From: Promethearchaeota archaeon
GTDB lineage: Archaea > Asgardarchaeota > Lokiarchaeia > Sigyniarchaeales > SOKP01
Length of the DNA: 6,100 bases
Assembly: GCA_030615235.1 (NCBI GenBank)
Contig: JAUWZR010000158.1
Span: 1-6,100, forward strand
Direction of reading: 5' to 3'
Part shown: piece after piece, positions 1-6,100 of the stretch
How the letters are laid out: each line of letters opens with the position of its first letter
Position numbering within the stretch: the stretch's first letter is position 1
Made by a program: the position numbers and the translations under genes
Notes under the pieces: generated by a model
What the model was told of the DNA's origin: nothing
The model's database searches: none
The model's input: only the letters and a program-made list of their open reading frames with translations

Positions 1-1641
1 GTCGATAACCTTTCTATGGGAAGACCATCTATGGGGGGTATTAGAATGTTACCAGACATAACTCCCGCTGACATACATAATTTAGCTCGTGGTATGACTC
101 TAAAAAACGCAGCTGCTAACCTTCCTTATGGGGGTGGAAAATCAGGTATTGTGGCTGAGCAAACTATCTCTCCTGAAGAGCACGATAAAATTGTTAGCGG
201 TTTTGCCCGTTTGATACGAAAATATAAAGATATTTACGTTCCAGGTCCAGATGTTGGAACTAAAGATGCTGATATGAAACTAGTTGCTATAGAAAATGGA
301 TTGGATAGCGCTGTATCTAAACCAGCTGATATGGGTGGTAATCGAATAGATGAATTAGGGGCTGCTGCAGGTGGAGTTGTGATTGCTTTGCAAACTTTGT
401 TGAAAATTCTACCACGATTGAGAGTTCTACCTCAATTTGCTAATTTAGAAATACCCGAAGAGAAAAATCTTACGGTAATCATTCAAGGCTTTGGAGCTGT
501 TGGAGCACATGCTTCATATATTCTAAAAGAACGAATTTCTGAGGCTAAAGTAATAGGTATAAGTGATTTGGAAGGTTATTTGTATAATGAAAATGGGCTT
601 CCAATTGAAGAACTTTTCGGTTTATGGAAGAATTTAGGTATAGTTACTAATACATATTTTAAAGATAAGATTGCACCCGAGGGATATAAACATCCAACCA
701 AATTTTCCACAAACGCTAACAACCTACTTCTTGAGAACGCTTTCTGTATGGTACCTGCTGCTCCAATATTTAATTATTTAGGCGTACGCTCTTCTGATAA
801 CGCATCGATGTTAGTTGATCGAATGGGAAAATGGTCTGTAATTATTGAAGGGGCAAATACATACTCTCCAGATCCCAATAGAAAGGCAGCTAGAACCCGT
901 ATGGAACAAATAGTGTATGGAGAAAAAGGTGTGATGATAGCTAACGATTATTTAGTTAATTCGGGGGGAGTAATATTTGCTGCTCAAGAACATATTATCA
1001 AAACACCTGAAAGCCTTCAAATACCGGATAAAATGTTAGGAAATCGTGAAGCAGTAGAAAAATGGCTGAAGGATCACGAAGATGACTTTTCTGAACTATC
1101 GAAACAACGCCTAATAGCGGGAGAGGAAAATAGAGAAAATGTTATTCACCATAACATGATTGAACTAGTTGATTTATTAGCAGCTAACCCAGACATGCTA
1201 CCTTGTACAGCTGCTCAGCGTGTCAGCATCCAACGACTTTCTGCAAAAGAAAGCCAACGAACTGCTAAGGATATAATGGTTTCGATTCCAACTATAGATA
1301 TGCATAGTAGCATACAAGATGCTGCAAAGTTAATGATAGATAAAAATAGTGGTATAGTTGCCGTTCTTTCTAAAGGTAAACTTATAGGAGTTGCAACCGA
1401 TTGGGATATAACAGCAGCAGTTGCCTCTAATAGTTGCAATGTTAAACTTGACAATATTATGACTAAGGATGTTATTACAACCTCTCCAGATTATACTATG
1501 CTAGACATTGTACGTGAATTAGAACAATATCAAATTTCTGCTATGCCAGTTGTTAAGGATGGAAAGGTTTTAGGGAAAGTAAGTTCAGATTTAATTACAC
1601 AACGGTATGTTTTAAGTCTTTTACAAGATCACAGAATTTAG
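1..1641 (+). CDS. Glu/Leu/Phe/Val-family amino-acid dehydrogenase with C-terminal CBS pair (5'-partial)
   Basis: This is an NAD(P)-dependent oxidative deaminase of the glutamate/leucine/phenylalanine/valine dehydrogenase family. The frame is open from base 1, so the ATG at 16 is internal, and roughly 50-80 N-terminal residues are probably missing. Counting from the first codon in the window, the family blocks are GGIRMLPD (12-19), Lys35 in the TLKNA block, PYGGGKSG with catalytic-type Lys47, VPGPDVGT with Asp84, the Rossmann motif GFGAVG (163-168), EGAN (283-286) and NSGG (320-323). The Lys that precedes GGIR in glutamate dehydrogenases is Met11, and the Ser eight positions into the NAGG block is Ala327, so a hydrophobic or other non-glutamate substrate is likely. 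The usual EATG segment is also altered (ELGAAAGG). Two CBS domains follow, at about 421-475 and 483-541. CBS1 keeps the Thr466/Asp469 pair expected to bind an adenosine ribose; CBS2 looks degenerate there. The gene converges on cofH and overlaps it by 4 bases. The family is certain; the substrate is unknown. Confidence 0.9.
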   Translation, partial: VDNLSMGRPSMGGIRMLPDITPADIHNLARGMTLKNAAANLPYGGGKSGIVAEQTISPEEHDKIVSGFARLIRKYKDIYVPGPDVGTKDADMKLVAIENGLDSAVSKPADMGGNRIDELGAAAGGVVIALQTLLKILPRLRVLPQFANLEIPEEKNLTVIIQGFGAVGAHASYILKERISEAKVIGISDLEGYLYNENGLPIEELFGLWKNLGIVTNTYFKDKIAPEGYKHPTKFSTNANNLLLENAFCMVPAAPIFNYLGVRSSDNASMLVDRMGKWSVIIEGANTYSPDPNRKAARTRMEQIVYGEKGVMIANDYLVNSGGVIFAAQEHIIKTPESLQIPDKMLGNREAVEKWLKDHEDDFSELSKQRLIAGEENRENVIHHNMIELVDLLAANPDMLPCTAAQRVSIQRLSAKESQRTAKDIMVSIPTIDMHSSIQDAAKLMIDKNSGIVAVLSKGKLIGVATDWDITAAVASNSCNVKLDNIMTKDVITTSPDYTMLDIVRELEQYQISAMPVVKDGKVLGKVSSDLITQRYVLSLLQDHRI

Positions 1642-2738
1642 TGAAATTTTAAGATTTTATATAGAGTATCTCTCTGTGCTGGGCGTTTTCCTGCCGCTTT
1701 AATAATTTCAATTATATCCTCTGGAGATAAGTATTCACCAAATTCCGCGCCTGCACTTTTTGATATATTTTCTTCCATTAATGTCCCAGAAAAATCGTTT
1801 ACTCCATAATTAAGAGATACTTGAGCAAATTTTGGACCCAATTTAACCCAAGAACACTGAATATTATCAATGTAATTATTGAAAAAAATTCTAGCTACTG
1901 AAAATAATTTTAAATCTGCCATTCCATAACTGGGTTTTAAAGGGTATTCAACTAACTTAGATAAAATTGGTTTTTCACTTACGAAAGGTAAAGGAACAAA
2001 TTCGGTAAAACCGGAGGTTTCTTTCTGAAGATTCCTTAACACTTCGAGATGTTCTATTCTATCATGTAAATCTTCGATGTGTCCATACATCATAGTCGAA
2101 GTTGTAGGAATACCTAATTTATGGGCTGATTTTATCACATCAATCCATTGAGATGTCGTTATTTTATTTGGGCAAATAACTCTTCTAATTTTATCGACTA
2201 AGATTTCAGCAGCAGTCCCAGGCATAGAATCTAAGCCGGCTTTTTTCAAATCTTTTAAGACATTTTTTATTGATGTTTCGTATATTTTTGACATATGAAA
2301 TACTTCTTGGGGAGAAAAAGCGTGGGTATGCATGTTCGAATCAATATCTTTTACGTTTTTCAGAATATCTAAGTAGTATTCAAAATTTAATTCTGGATTT
2401 ATCCCGCCTTGGATGCAAACCTCTGTGCATCCTGTTTTTTTTGCGTCAATAATATCTTCTCTTATTTCTTCAATAGTTTTTAAGAAACTCTCTTTATTTT
2501 TATTTGAAACGCTAAAGGCGCAGAATTTGCATCCTTGATAACAAATATTTGTAAAATTTATATTACGATTAACGACAAAAGTCACGAGATTATTTTTCTT
2601 CTCAAAACACATTTGATCAGCTACTTGTTGTAAACCTGCGAAATCTTTACCCGTAAGTTTTAGAAGAATTAAAGCTTCTTCTGGACTAATTTCGACTGAA
2701 TCTTCAGCTTTTCTAAGAATCTTTTTTGTTTCTAACAT
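1638..2738 (-). CDS. cofH: CofH, 5-amino-6-(D-ribitylamino)uracil--L-tyrosine 4-hydroxyphenyl transferase (FO synthase subunit 2)
   Basis: CofH is a cytosolic radical-SAM enzyme. It transfers the 4-hydroxybenzyl group of tyrosine to 5-amino-6-ribitylaminouracil, the first committed step to FO, the deazaflavin chromophore of F420. The 366-residue length is normal for a stand-alone CofH. The [4Fe-4S] motif CxxxCxxC is Cys66, Cys70, Cys73, inside the CofH-type context NRNINFTNIC...FCAF. Other CofH blocks are QGGINP (110-115), HTHAFSP (137-143), MPGTAAEIL (172-180) and the later STMMYGH. These, together with the lack of the LMSGE block, separate it from CofG. The ATG at 2738 lies 26 bases inside the end of cofG, so the two are probably translationally coupled. 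I see no Shine-Dalgarno at a normal distance. The TAA stop overlaps the stop of the convergent dehydrogenase gene. All expected motifs are present and nothing looks broken. Confidence 0.95.
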   Translation of the reverse strand: MLETKKILRKAEDSVEISPEEALILLKLTGKDFAGLQQVADQMCFEKKNNLVTFVVNRNINFTNICYQGCKFCAFSVSNKNKESFLKTIEEIREDIIDAKKTGCTEVCIQGGINPELNFEYYLDILKNVKDIDSNMHTHAFSPQEVFHMSKIYETSIKNVLKDLKKAGLDSMPGTAAEILVDKIRRVICPNKITTSQWIDVIKSAHKLGIPTTSTMMYGHIEDLHDRIEHLEVLRNLQKETSGFTEFVPLPFVSEKPILSKLVEYPLKPSYGMADLKLFSVARIFFNNYIDNIQCSWVKLGPKFAQVSLNYGVNDFSGTLMEENISKSAGAEFGEYLSPEDIIEIIKAAGKRPAQRDTLYKILKFH

Positions 2739-3843
2739 TTTGATTAATATTATTTATCACTTTTTTAATATTTTCTGAACAAAAACCCTTTTTATTTATA
2801 TATTTCTTATATATGGGAAGCCTTTCCATAAGTTTATATCCATTACTTTCGCATATCTTATCTAAGAAGTCAATTGTAGGCCACGCATGTTTTGGGTTAA
2901 TGTAATCTAAAGTAAAAGGAGATATACCCCCAAAGTCATCAATTCCCATTTCTAAGGCTTCCTTCTCGTAATTTTGAATTAGATTAGGTGGAACTTGGAT
3001 AGCAATATCATTTCCAAGTATTAACTTTGCAATTCCAGCAGTTTTGAGAGTTTCTTCAATAGTTATAGGCTTATTAGGACGATAATGAATCCCTATTTTT
3101 TCTGTAAAATTTTGTATTATTACTTCTTGGATATGACCATATTTATGATGGAGTTCTTTAATTAATAGAAGATCTTTTACGCGATCTTGAAATTTCTCCC
3201 CGATTCCTAATAATAAACCTGTTGTAAAGGGAATTTTTAACTTTCCCGCATTTTTAATTTGTTTAATTCGATTTTCTGGTGTTTTACTCGGCGAATTTTC
3301 GTGAACGCCGCCAGGATTCGAAAGGGATTCGCAAGTACTTTCAATCATTAATCCCATGCTAGCATTAAATTCCCTTAAGCTTTTTAATTGAGCAAACGAG
3401 AGCACGCCTATATTAGTATGAGGTAAAAGATTTACATCTAACAATGTTTCACATAAATTTCTTACAAATTGGAAGAAATCACGATAATTTCTTTTTTTCA
3501 ATTCCTTTTGCACTACTATGAAAGTATCAGGAGCTTCGCCAGACATTAATAAAGCTTCAGTACATCCACATTTTACTGCAGTCTGAATTAAATCGTTAAT
3601 TTTTTCCTCTTTAATTAACACAATATTGTGTTCATTATTTTCTTTAGGTATGGCTTGATTATAGAAACAATATCCACATTGATTCTGACAATAATTCGAA
3701 AGAGAAAGAGTAAAATTCTTAGAAAATGTGATTACTTTTTGTTCTTCTCTTGGTAATTCCGTTCTAATGCTTTCAATTTTTACTTTTAACTTTTTAATTG
3801 TTAAATTTTCCAGTTCTTCTACTTTCTGTGAAAGATTCATCAT
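2713..3843 (-). CDS. cofG: CofG, 7,8-didemethyl-8-hydroxy-5-deazariboflavin (FO) synthase subunit 1
   Basis: CofG is a radical-SAM lyase that cyclises the CofH product to FO with release of ammonia. The cluster motif CxxxCxxC is Cys52, Cys56, Cys59 (NYCQNQCGYC). Characteristic CofG blocks follow: LMSGEAP (99-105), LPHTNIGVLS (140-149), NASMGLMIEST (160-170), IPFTTGLLLGIGE (204-216) and GHIQEVIIQNF (236-246). The 376-residue length suits a stand-alone subunit; cyanobacteria also have separate subunits, while actinobacteria fuse CofG and CofH as FbiC. The gene begins ATG ATG. The first ATG overlaps the TGA of arfC in an ATGA arrangement (4 shared bases), and the second begins three bases later; the sequence does not decide between them. 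There is a 26-base overlap with cofH downstream. About 36 residues precede the conserved region and are rich in Lys and Glu, with no recognisable motif. Confidence 0.95.
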   Translation of the reverse strand: MMNLSQKVEELENLTIKKLKVKIESIRTELPREEQKVITFSKNFTLSLSNYCQNQCGYCFYNQAIPKENNEHNIVLIKEEKINDLIQTAVKCGCTEALLMSGEAPDTFIVVQKELKKRNYRDFFQFVRNLCETLLDVNLLPHTNIGVLSFAQLKSLREFNASMGLMIESTCESLSNPGGVHENSPSKTPENRIKQIKNAGKLKIPFTTGLLLGIGEKFQDRVKDLLLIKELHHKYGHIQEVIIQNFTEKIGIHYRPNKPITIEETLKTAGIAKLILGNDIAIQVPPNLIQNYEKEALEMGIDDFGGISPFTLDYINPKHAWPTIDFLDKICESNGYKLMERLPIYKKYINKKGFCSENIKKVINNINQNVRNKKDS

Positions 3844-4520
3844 TTTTCTTTTTTATAGTTAAGAGTTACATAGTTATTTCTACTACTCACATTAGATAAA
3901 CAATATCTTGGGCTCTCAAGCATTTTTGCATAACCCTCTCCTTCCACTAAGCTCACAGCATCTTTACCTCCAACCATCCAAGGCGCAATTGCAATTCTAA
4001 TCTCATCTACTAAATTATTTTTAATAAAACTCCAATTTAAATTGCCTCCGCCTTCTAAAAGAATCCTTTTTATTCCCTTGTCATACAAGATGGGCATTAA
4101 TTCAACTACATCAACTCTACGCCCTTTACCTGACTTTATAATTTCAACATTTTTGGATCCGAATTCCCTAATCTTATCAACAGGAGCATTTTCAGTCGTT
4201 ACTATAATAGTGGGGTAAGTCTCAGGCTTATAATTTACCACATTTGATTCAATTGGTATTGAAAGATTGCTATCTAATACAACGCGATAATAACCTTTAT
4301 GATCGTAATATTTAATATGTAGTTTTGGGTTATCCAATATAATTGAACCTTTACCAACCATAATTGCATCCACTTCAGTTCGAAGTTTATGAACCGATTT
4401 CCAATCCTCTTCGTCTGAAATATCTGGATCTCCAGTTTTAGAAGCGATTTTTCCATCTATTGTCATCGCAGCACTCAAAATTATGTAGGGTCGTTTATTT
4501 CCTTTCAAATTCCACCACAC
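3840..4520 (-). CDS. arfC: ArfC, 2,5-diamino-6-ribosylamino-4(3H)-pyrimidinone 5'-phosphate reductase
   Basis: This is the RibD C-terminal-domain reductase (dihydrofolate-reductase fold). It uses NAD(P)H to reduce the ribosyl side chain of the pyrimidine to ribityl, a step shared by riboflavin and F420 synthesis. Visible family blocks are RPYIILSAAMTIDGKIA (10-26), DW...H.LR..VDAIMVGKGSI (39-60), the DNPKL segment (63-67), RVVLDS (79-84), LLEGGGNLN (154-162), LVDEI (170-174) and APWMVGG (179-185). The length (226) matches archaeal ArfC. There is no fused deaminase domain of the bacterial RibD kind: the HAE and PCxxC zinc motifs are absent. The GTG at 4520 gives a 26-base overlap with the amidohydrolase. 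A TTG at 4506-4508 is an alternative start: GGTG at 4518-4521 lies about 9 bases before it, and the residues it would drop (MWWN) are not conserved in the family as I recall it. cofG starts on the stop codon. Confidence 0.92.
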   Translation of the reverse strand: MWWNLKGNKRPYIILSAAMTIDGKIASKTGDPDISDEEDWKSVHKLRTEVDAIMVGKGSIILDNPKLHIKYYDHKGYYRVVLDSNLSIPIESNVVNYKPETYPTIIVTTENAPVDKIREFGSKNVEIIKSGKGRRVDVVELMPILYDKGIKRILLEGGGNLNWSFIKNNLVDEIRIAIAPWMVGGKDAVSLVEGEGYAKMLESPRYCLSNVSSRNNYVTLNYKKEK

Positions 4521-5667
4521 CCTTAATGTAAGTCTTCTTTATATTCTCTGATCTAGTTCTTTGAACGATGATGTTGTAAATACTTTCAGAATCAATTTTA
4601 TATGTATAATAATTTGGATCAGAAAGGTCAACTAAAAAGAAATCAGCATATTTTCCTTCTGAAATTGAACCAAATTCTTTTTCTAATCCCAAATTTCTAG
4701 CAGCAGTAATGGTAACCATTTCTAGTAGATCCTTTGAGGAAAAATTCTTACAATCCTGATGAACGGCTAATACTCGGGAAATTCTATATAAATATCGCAT
4801 TTCTTCGAATAAGTCAATATTGTTAGCCATTACATTATCAGTACCAAGACTAATTGGGATTCCAAGATCATAAATCTCATTTATTGGCGGAAATCCACTT
4901 CCAAAATAACCGTTACATCTAGGACATAAGACTAAAGAGATGTTTTTTTTTTTAATTCTTTCCAAATCATCTTTTCTGTAATGAGTTCCATGTATAATGA
5001 CATCAATCAGCTGATCATTTATAATTTGATTGAAGAGCAACTCGTCTCTCGAGAGTTCAGCATCATGAGTCGCAACAATTTTGTCTAAATATTCTCTCTT
5101 CAACCCTCTGATAATTTCTTTGTTTTCCGAAGATAGCTGATCGTAGCTTGCAAATCCCAGACCATCAGCACATTTAAGAACGGATTCGACCTCTGCTGTA
5201 TCATTAAACCTTCCCAAGATACGATAGTTAATCGGAGACTTTTGCAATGCTTCTTTTAAAAGGGCAATGCCAGTTAATCCGTTTTCTCTAAAGTCGAAAA
5301 ACATAGTTATACCGCTTGCGAGCATTTCTAACGCTGCCTCTCTTATTCCATGCATTTTTATTTCTTTTGAGATTTTACTTAGCAATACATGCTTGATTCC
5401 ATTTGGAGGAGCAACTGTTTCTATTAAATCTTTATTAAAGCCCTGTTCTTTCGCAAAACTATCACAAATGTGAACATGGGAATTAATAAACCCAGGAATC
5501 AATAGGAAGATCTGTTTTTGTTTGGAGAAGGTAATATCCTCTTCAATATTATCGTAGAAAATATCTGTGATCTTTCCATTATCATCTAATTCTATTGAGA
5601 TATTCTTTTTTAATTCTAATCTCTCTCCAATCAAACCAAAGTTACTGCGAATGGTGGTGTTAGACAT
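4495..5667 (-). CDS. TRZ/ATZ-type amidohydrolase; candidate pyrimidine deaminase of the archaeal riboflavin/F420 pathway
   Basis: This is a metal-dependent TIM-barrel hydrolase of 390 residues, related to cytosine, guanine and S-adenosylhomocysteine deaminases. The catalytic set is complete: His64 and His66 (NSHVH, metal), His201 with Glu204 (THDAE, metal ligand and proton-shuttling acid), His226 (IHGTHY) and Asp277 (LGTDN, metal). CPRCN (248-252) fills the place of the CPxSN block of these deaminases. The N-terminal 55 residues and the C-terminal segment after about 330 (GSISEGKYADFFLVDL) form the usual flanking beta domain. It is the first gene of a four-gene unit and overlaps arfC. From position alone I infer that it may remove the 2-amino group from the ArfC product, a reaction like guanine deamination. 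It could instead act on a nucleoside, a pterin or SAM-derived 5'-deoxyadenosine released by CofG/CofH. The start is the ATG at 5665-5667, without a Shine-Dalgarno. The family is certain, the substrate unproven. Confidence 0.88.
   Translation of the reverse strand: MSNTTIRSNFGLIGERLELKKNISIELDDNGKITDIFYDNIEEDITFSKQKQIFLLIPGFINSHVHICDSFAKEQGFNKDLIETVAPPNGIKHVLLSKISKEIKMHGIREAALEMLASGITMFFDFRENGLTGIALLKEALQKSPINYRILGRFNDTAEVESVLKCADGLGFASYDQLSSENKEIIRGLKREYLDKIVATHDAELSRDELLFNQIINDQLIDVIIHGTHYRKDDLERIKKKNISLVLCPRCNGYFGSGFPPINEIYDLGIPISLGTDNVMANNIDLFEEMRYLYRISRVLAVHQDCKNFSSKDLLEMVTITAARNLGLEKEFGSISEGKYADFFLVDLSDPNYYTYKIDSESIYNIIVQRTRSENIKKTYIKGVVEFERK
4943..4953 (-). repeat. Homopolymer of 11 A (coding strand) inside the amidohydrolase gene
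   Basis: On the coding strand eleven A encode the Lys-Lys-Lys-Asn stretch at residues 239-242, between metal-site residues His226 and Asp277. The reading frame is intact through it as assembled. A run of this length is prone to polymerase slippage and to sequencing error; a one-base slip would remove the Asp277 metal ligand. Confidence 0.6.
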
Positions 5668-5734
5668 AGGATACTCAAAATTTTTTGTTCATTCGATTAA
5701 AAAAAATTACCTTTAACGACACTTAGGACTACAG
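5668..5734 (-). promoter_or_regulatory. Intergenic promoter candidate for the amidohydrolase-arfC-cofG-cofH unit
   Basis: This is the only real gap in the window. Read on the minus strand, an A/T block (GGTAATTTTTTTTAATCG, about 5693-5710) lies some 30-40 bases before the amidohydrolase ATG. That is where an archaeal TATA box would sit for a transcript with a very short leader. No Shine-Dalgarno precedes the ATG, which fits a leaderless or nearly leaderless message. I saw no obvious inverted-repeat operator or riboswitch-like fold. This is inference from spacing and composition only. Confidence 0.4.
5699..5706 (-). terminator. Oligo-T tract after folE, possible archaeal terminator
   Basis: Eight consecutive T on the minus strand start about 28 bases past the folE stop. 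Archaeal RNA polymerases can terminate on oligo-T alone, without a hairpin, so folE transcripts could end here. The same tract is part of the TATA-like block of the next gene, so the two readings compete or overlap. There is no clear stem-loop in front of it. Confidence 0.3.
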
Positions 5735-6100
5735 CTAGCTCTTTAGAAGTTCTAACGCCTCTGATCTAGTAGTAGGATTTGTTCTAAAAATACCCTTTAT
5801 TGCCGATGTTATCATTATTGGGTTAGATTGCTTTACACCTCTCATTATCTCACATAAATGAGTTCCTTTTACAATAACCATTACACCTCTCGGCTTTAAA
5901 GCACAGCCCATTAAATAATTAGCAATATCATCTGTCATTTTTTCCTGAACATTTAACCTATGGGTAAAATAATTAACAACCCTTACGAATTTTGAAATTC
6001 CTAAAAGAAATTCTCCAGGCATATATACAATATCAATTGTACCATAAAATGGTAATATGTGGTGTTCACACATGCTGTAAAATTTAATATCCTTTGATAT
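5735..6100 (-). CDS. folE: GTP cyclohydrolase I, type I FolE (5'-partial)
   Basis: FolE converts GTP to 7,8-dihydroneopterin triphosphate, the entry compound for pterins and, through QueD-type enzymes, for preQ0/archaeosine. The frame runs through the window edge, so the Met at 6073 is internal: the residues before it end in FYS, completing the family block FYSxCEHH. About 121 residues are visible, and the missing N-terminus is probably 70 or more. Numbering from the first visible residue, the zinc ligands are Cys11, His14 and Cys83. Also conserved are the LLGISKF substrate loop (around 32-38), NVQEKMT with Gln52 and Glu53, His81 just before the third ligand, and Arg87 in MRG. It therefore looks active. 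The residue after the third zinc ligand is Glu (HLCE) where Met is usual in bacteria. It lies upstream of the amidohydrolase on the same strand with a 67-base gap, so co-transcription is possible but not shown. Confidence 0.93.
   Translation of the reverse strand: MSKDIKFYSMCEHHILPFYGTIDIVYMPGEFLLGISKFVRVVNYFTHRLNVQEKMTDDIANYLMGCALKPRGVMVIVKGTHLCEIMRGVKQSNPIMITSAIKGIFRTNPTTRSEALELLKS

Noticed and set aside
16..18. ATG at base 16 as the start of the dehydrogenase
   Set aside because: The frame is open to base 1, and conserved family sequence (GRPSMGGIR) begins at once; the N-terminal dimerisation part would be missing, so the true start is outside the window.
1215..1454. Open frame of 79 codons on the minus strand
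   Set aside because: It lies wholly antisense to the CBS-domain part of the dehydrogenase, which is clearly coding; its protein resembles no family I know.
1..1641. Calling the dehydrogenase gdhA (glutamate dehydrogenase)
   Set aside because: Both side-chain carboxylate-binding residues are replaced by non-polar ones, so the symbol would assert an unlikely substrate.
2270..2452. Open frame of 60 codons on the plus strand
   Set aside because: It is antisense to the conserved central part of cofH and has no recognisable features.
4274..4456. Second minus-strand open frame of 60 codons inside arfC
   Set aside because: It is an out-of-frame shadow of arfC, with composition typical of AT-rich translation in the wrong frame.
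5267..5473. Open frame of 68 codons on the plus strand
   Set aside because: It is antisense to the amidohydrolase region that follows the HxH metal motif, and no independent coding evidence is visible.
4495..5667. Naming the amidohydrolase an SAH/MTA or 5'-deoxyadenosine deaminase
   Set aside because: The catalytic residues are shared by the whole deaminase group, and the context points to ribityl-pyrimidine chemistry. 5'-deoxyadenosine remains possible because radical-SAM enzymes can release it, so no specific substrate is asserted.
6071..6073. ATG (minus) as the start of folE
   Set aside because: The codons before it continue the conserved FYSxCEHH block and reach the window edge without a stop, so this Met is internal.

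Overview
The window reads as a compact, AT-rich archaeal chromosome segment, most likely from Nitrososphaerota (Thaumarchaeota, the ammonia-oxidising archaea). The grounds are the separate CofG and CofH proteins for coenzyme F420, a stand-alone archaeal-type ArfC reductase instead of a bacterial fused RibD, a type I FolE in the same neighbourhood, and short gaps without clear Shine-Dalgarno sites. Archaea is a confident call; the phylum is an inference. Nearly every base is coding. There is no gene-free stretch over 300 bases, and I saw no RNA gene, mobile element or CRISPR array.

Layout. (1) Bases 1-1641, plus strand: the 3' part of an amino-acid dehydrogenase of the Glu/Leu/Phe/Val family carrying a C-terminal pair of CBS domains; its start lies before the window. 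(2) Bases 1638-5667, minus strand: four tightly overlapping genes, in transcription order a TRZ/ATZ-type amidohydrolase (deaminase-like), arfC, cofG and cofH. (3) Bases 5735-6100, minus strand: the 3' part of folE (GTP cyclohydrolase I), cut by the window edge and separated from the amidohydrolase by 67 bases that hold an A/T-rich promoter or terminator candidate.

How the genes fit together. ArfC makes the ribityl pyrimidine phosphate of the archaeal riboflavin pathway. After loss of the 2-amino group and of phosphate this becomes 5-amino-6-ribitylaminouracil, which CofH joins to tyrosine and CofG cyclises to FO, the deazaflavin core of F420. The amidohydrolase has a complete set of metal and catalytic residues for an aromatic-ring aminohydrolase and overlaps arfC. 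It is therefore a good candidate for the pyrimidine deaminase step, which to my knowledge has no assigned gene in most archaea. This is the most interesting hypothesis in the window.

The second point of interest is the dehydrogenase. The two residues that hold the glutamate side-chain carboxylate in glutamate dehydrogenases are replaced by Met and Ala, while the catalytic Lys and Asp are kept. It is probably not a glutamate dehydrogenase, whatever automatic annotation says, and its CBS pair suggests control by an adenine nucleotide.
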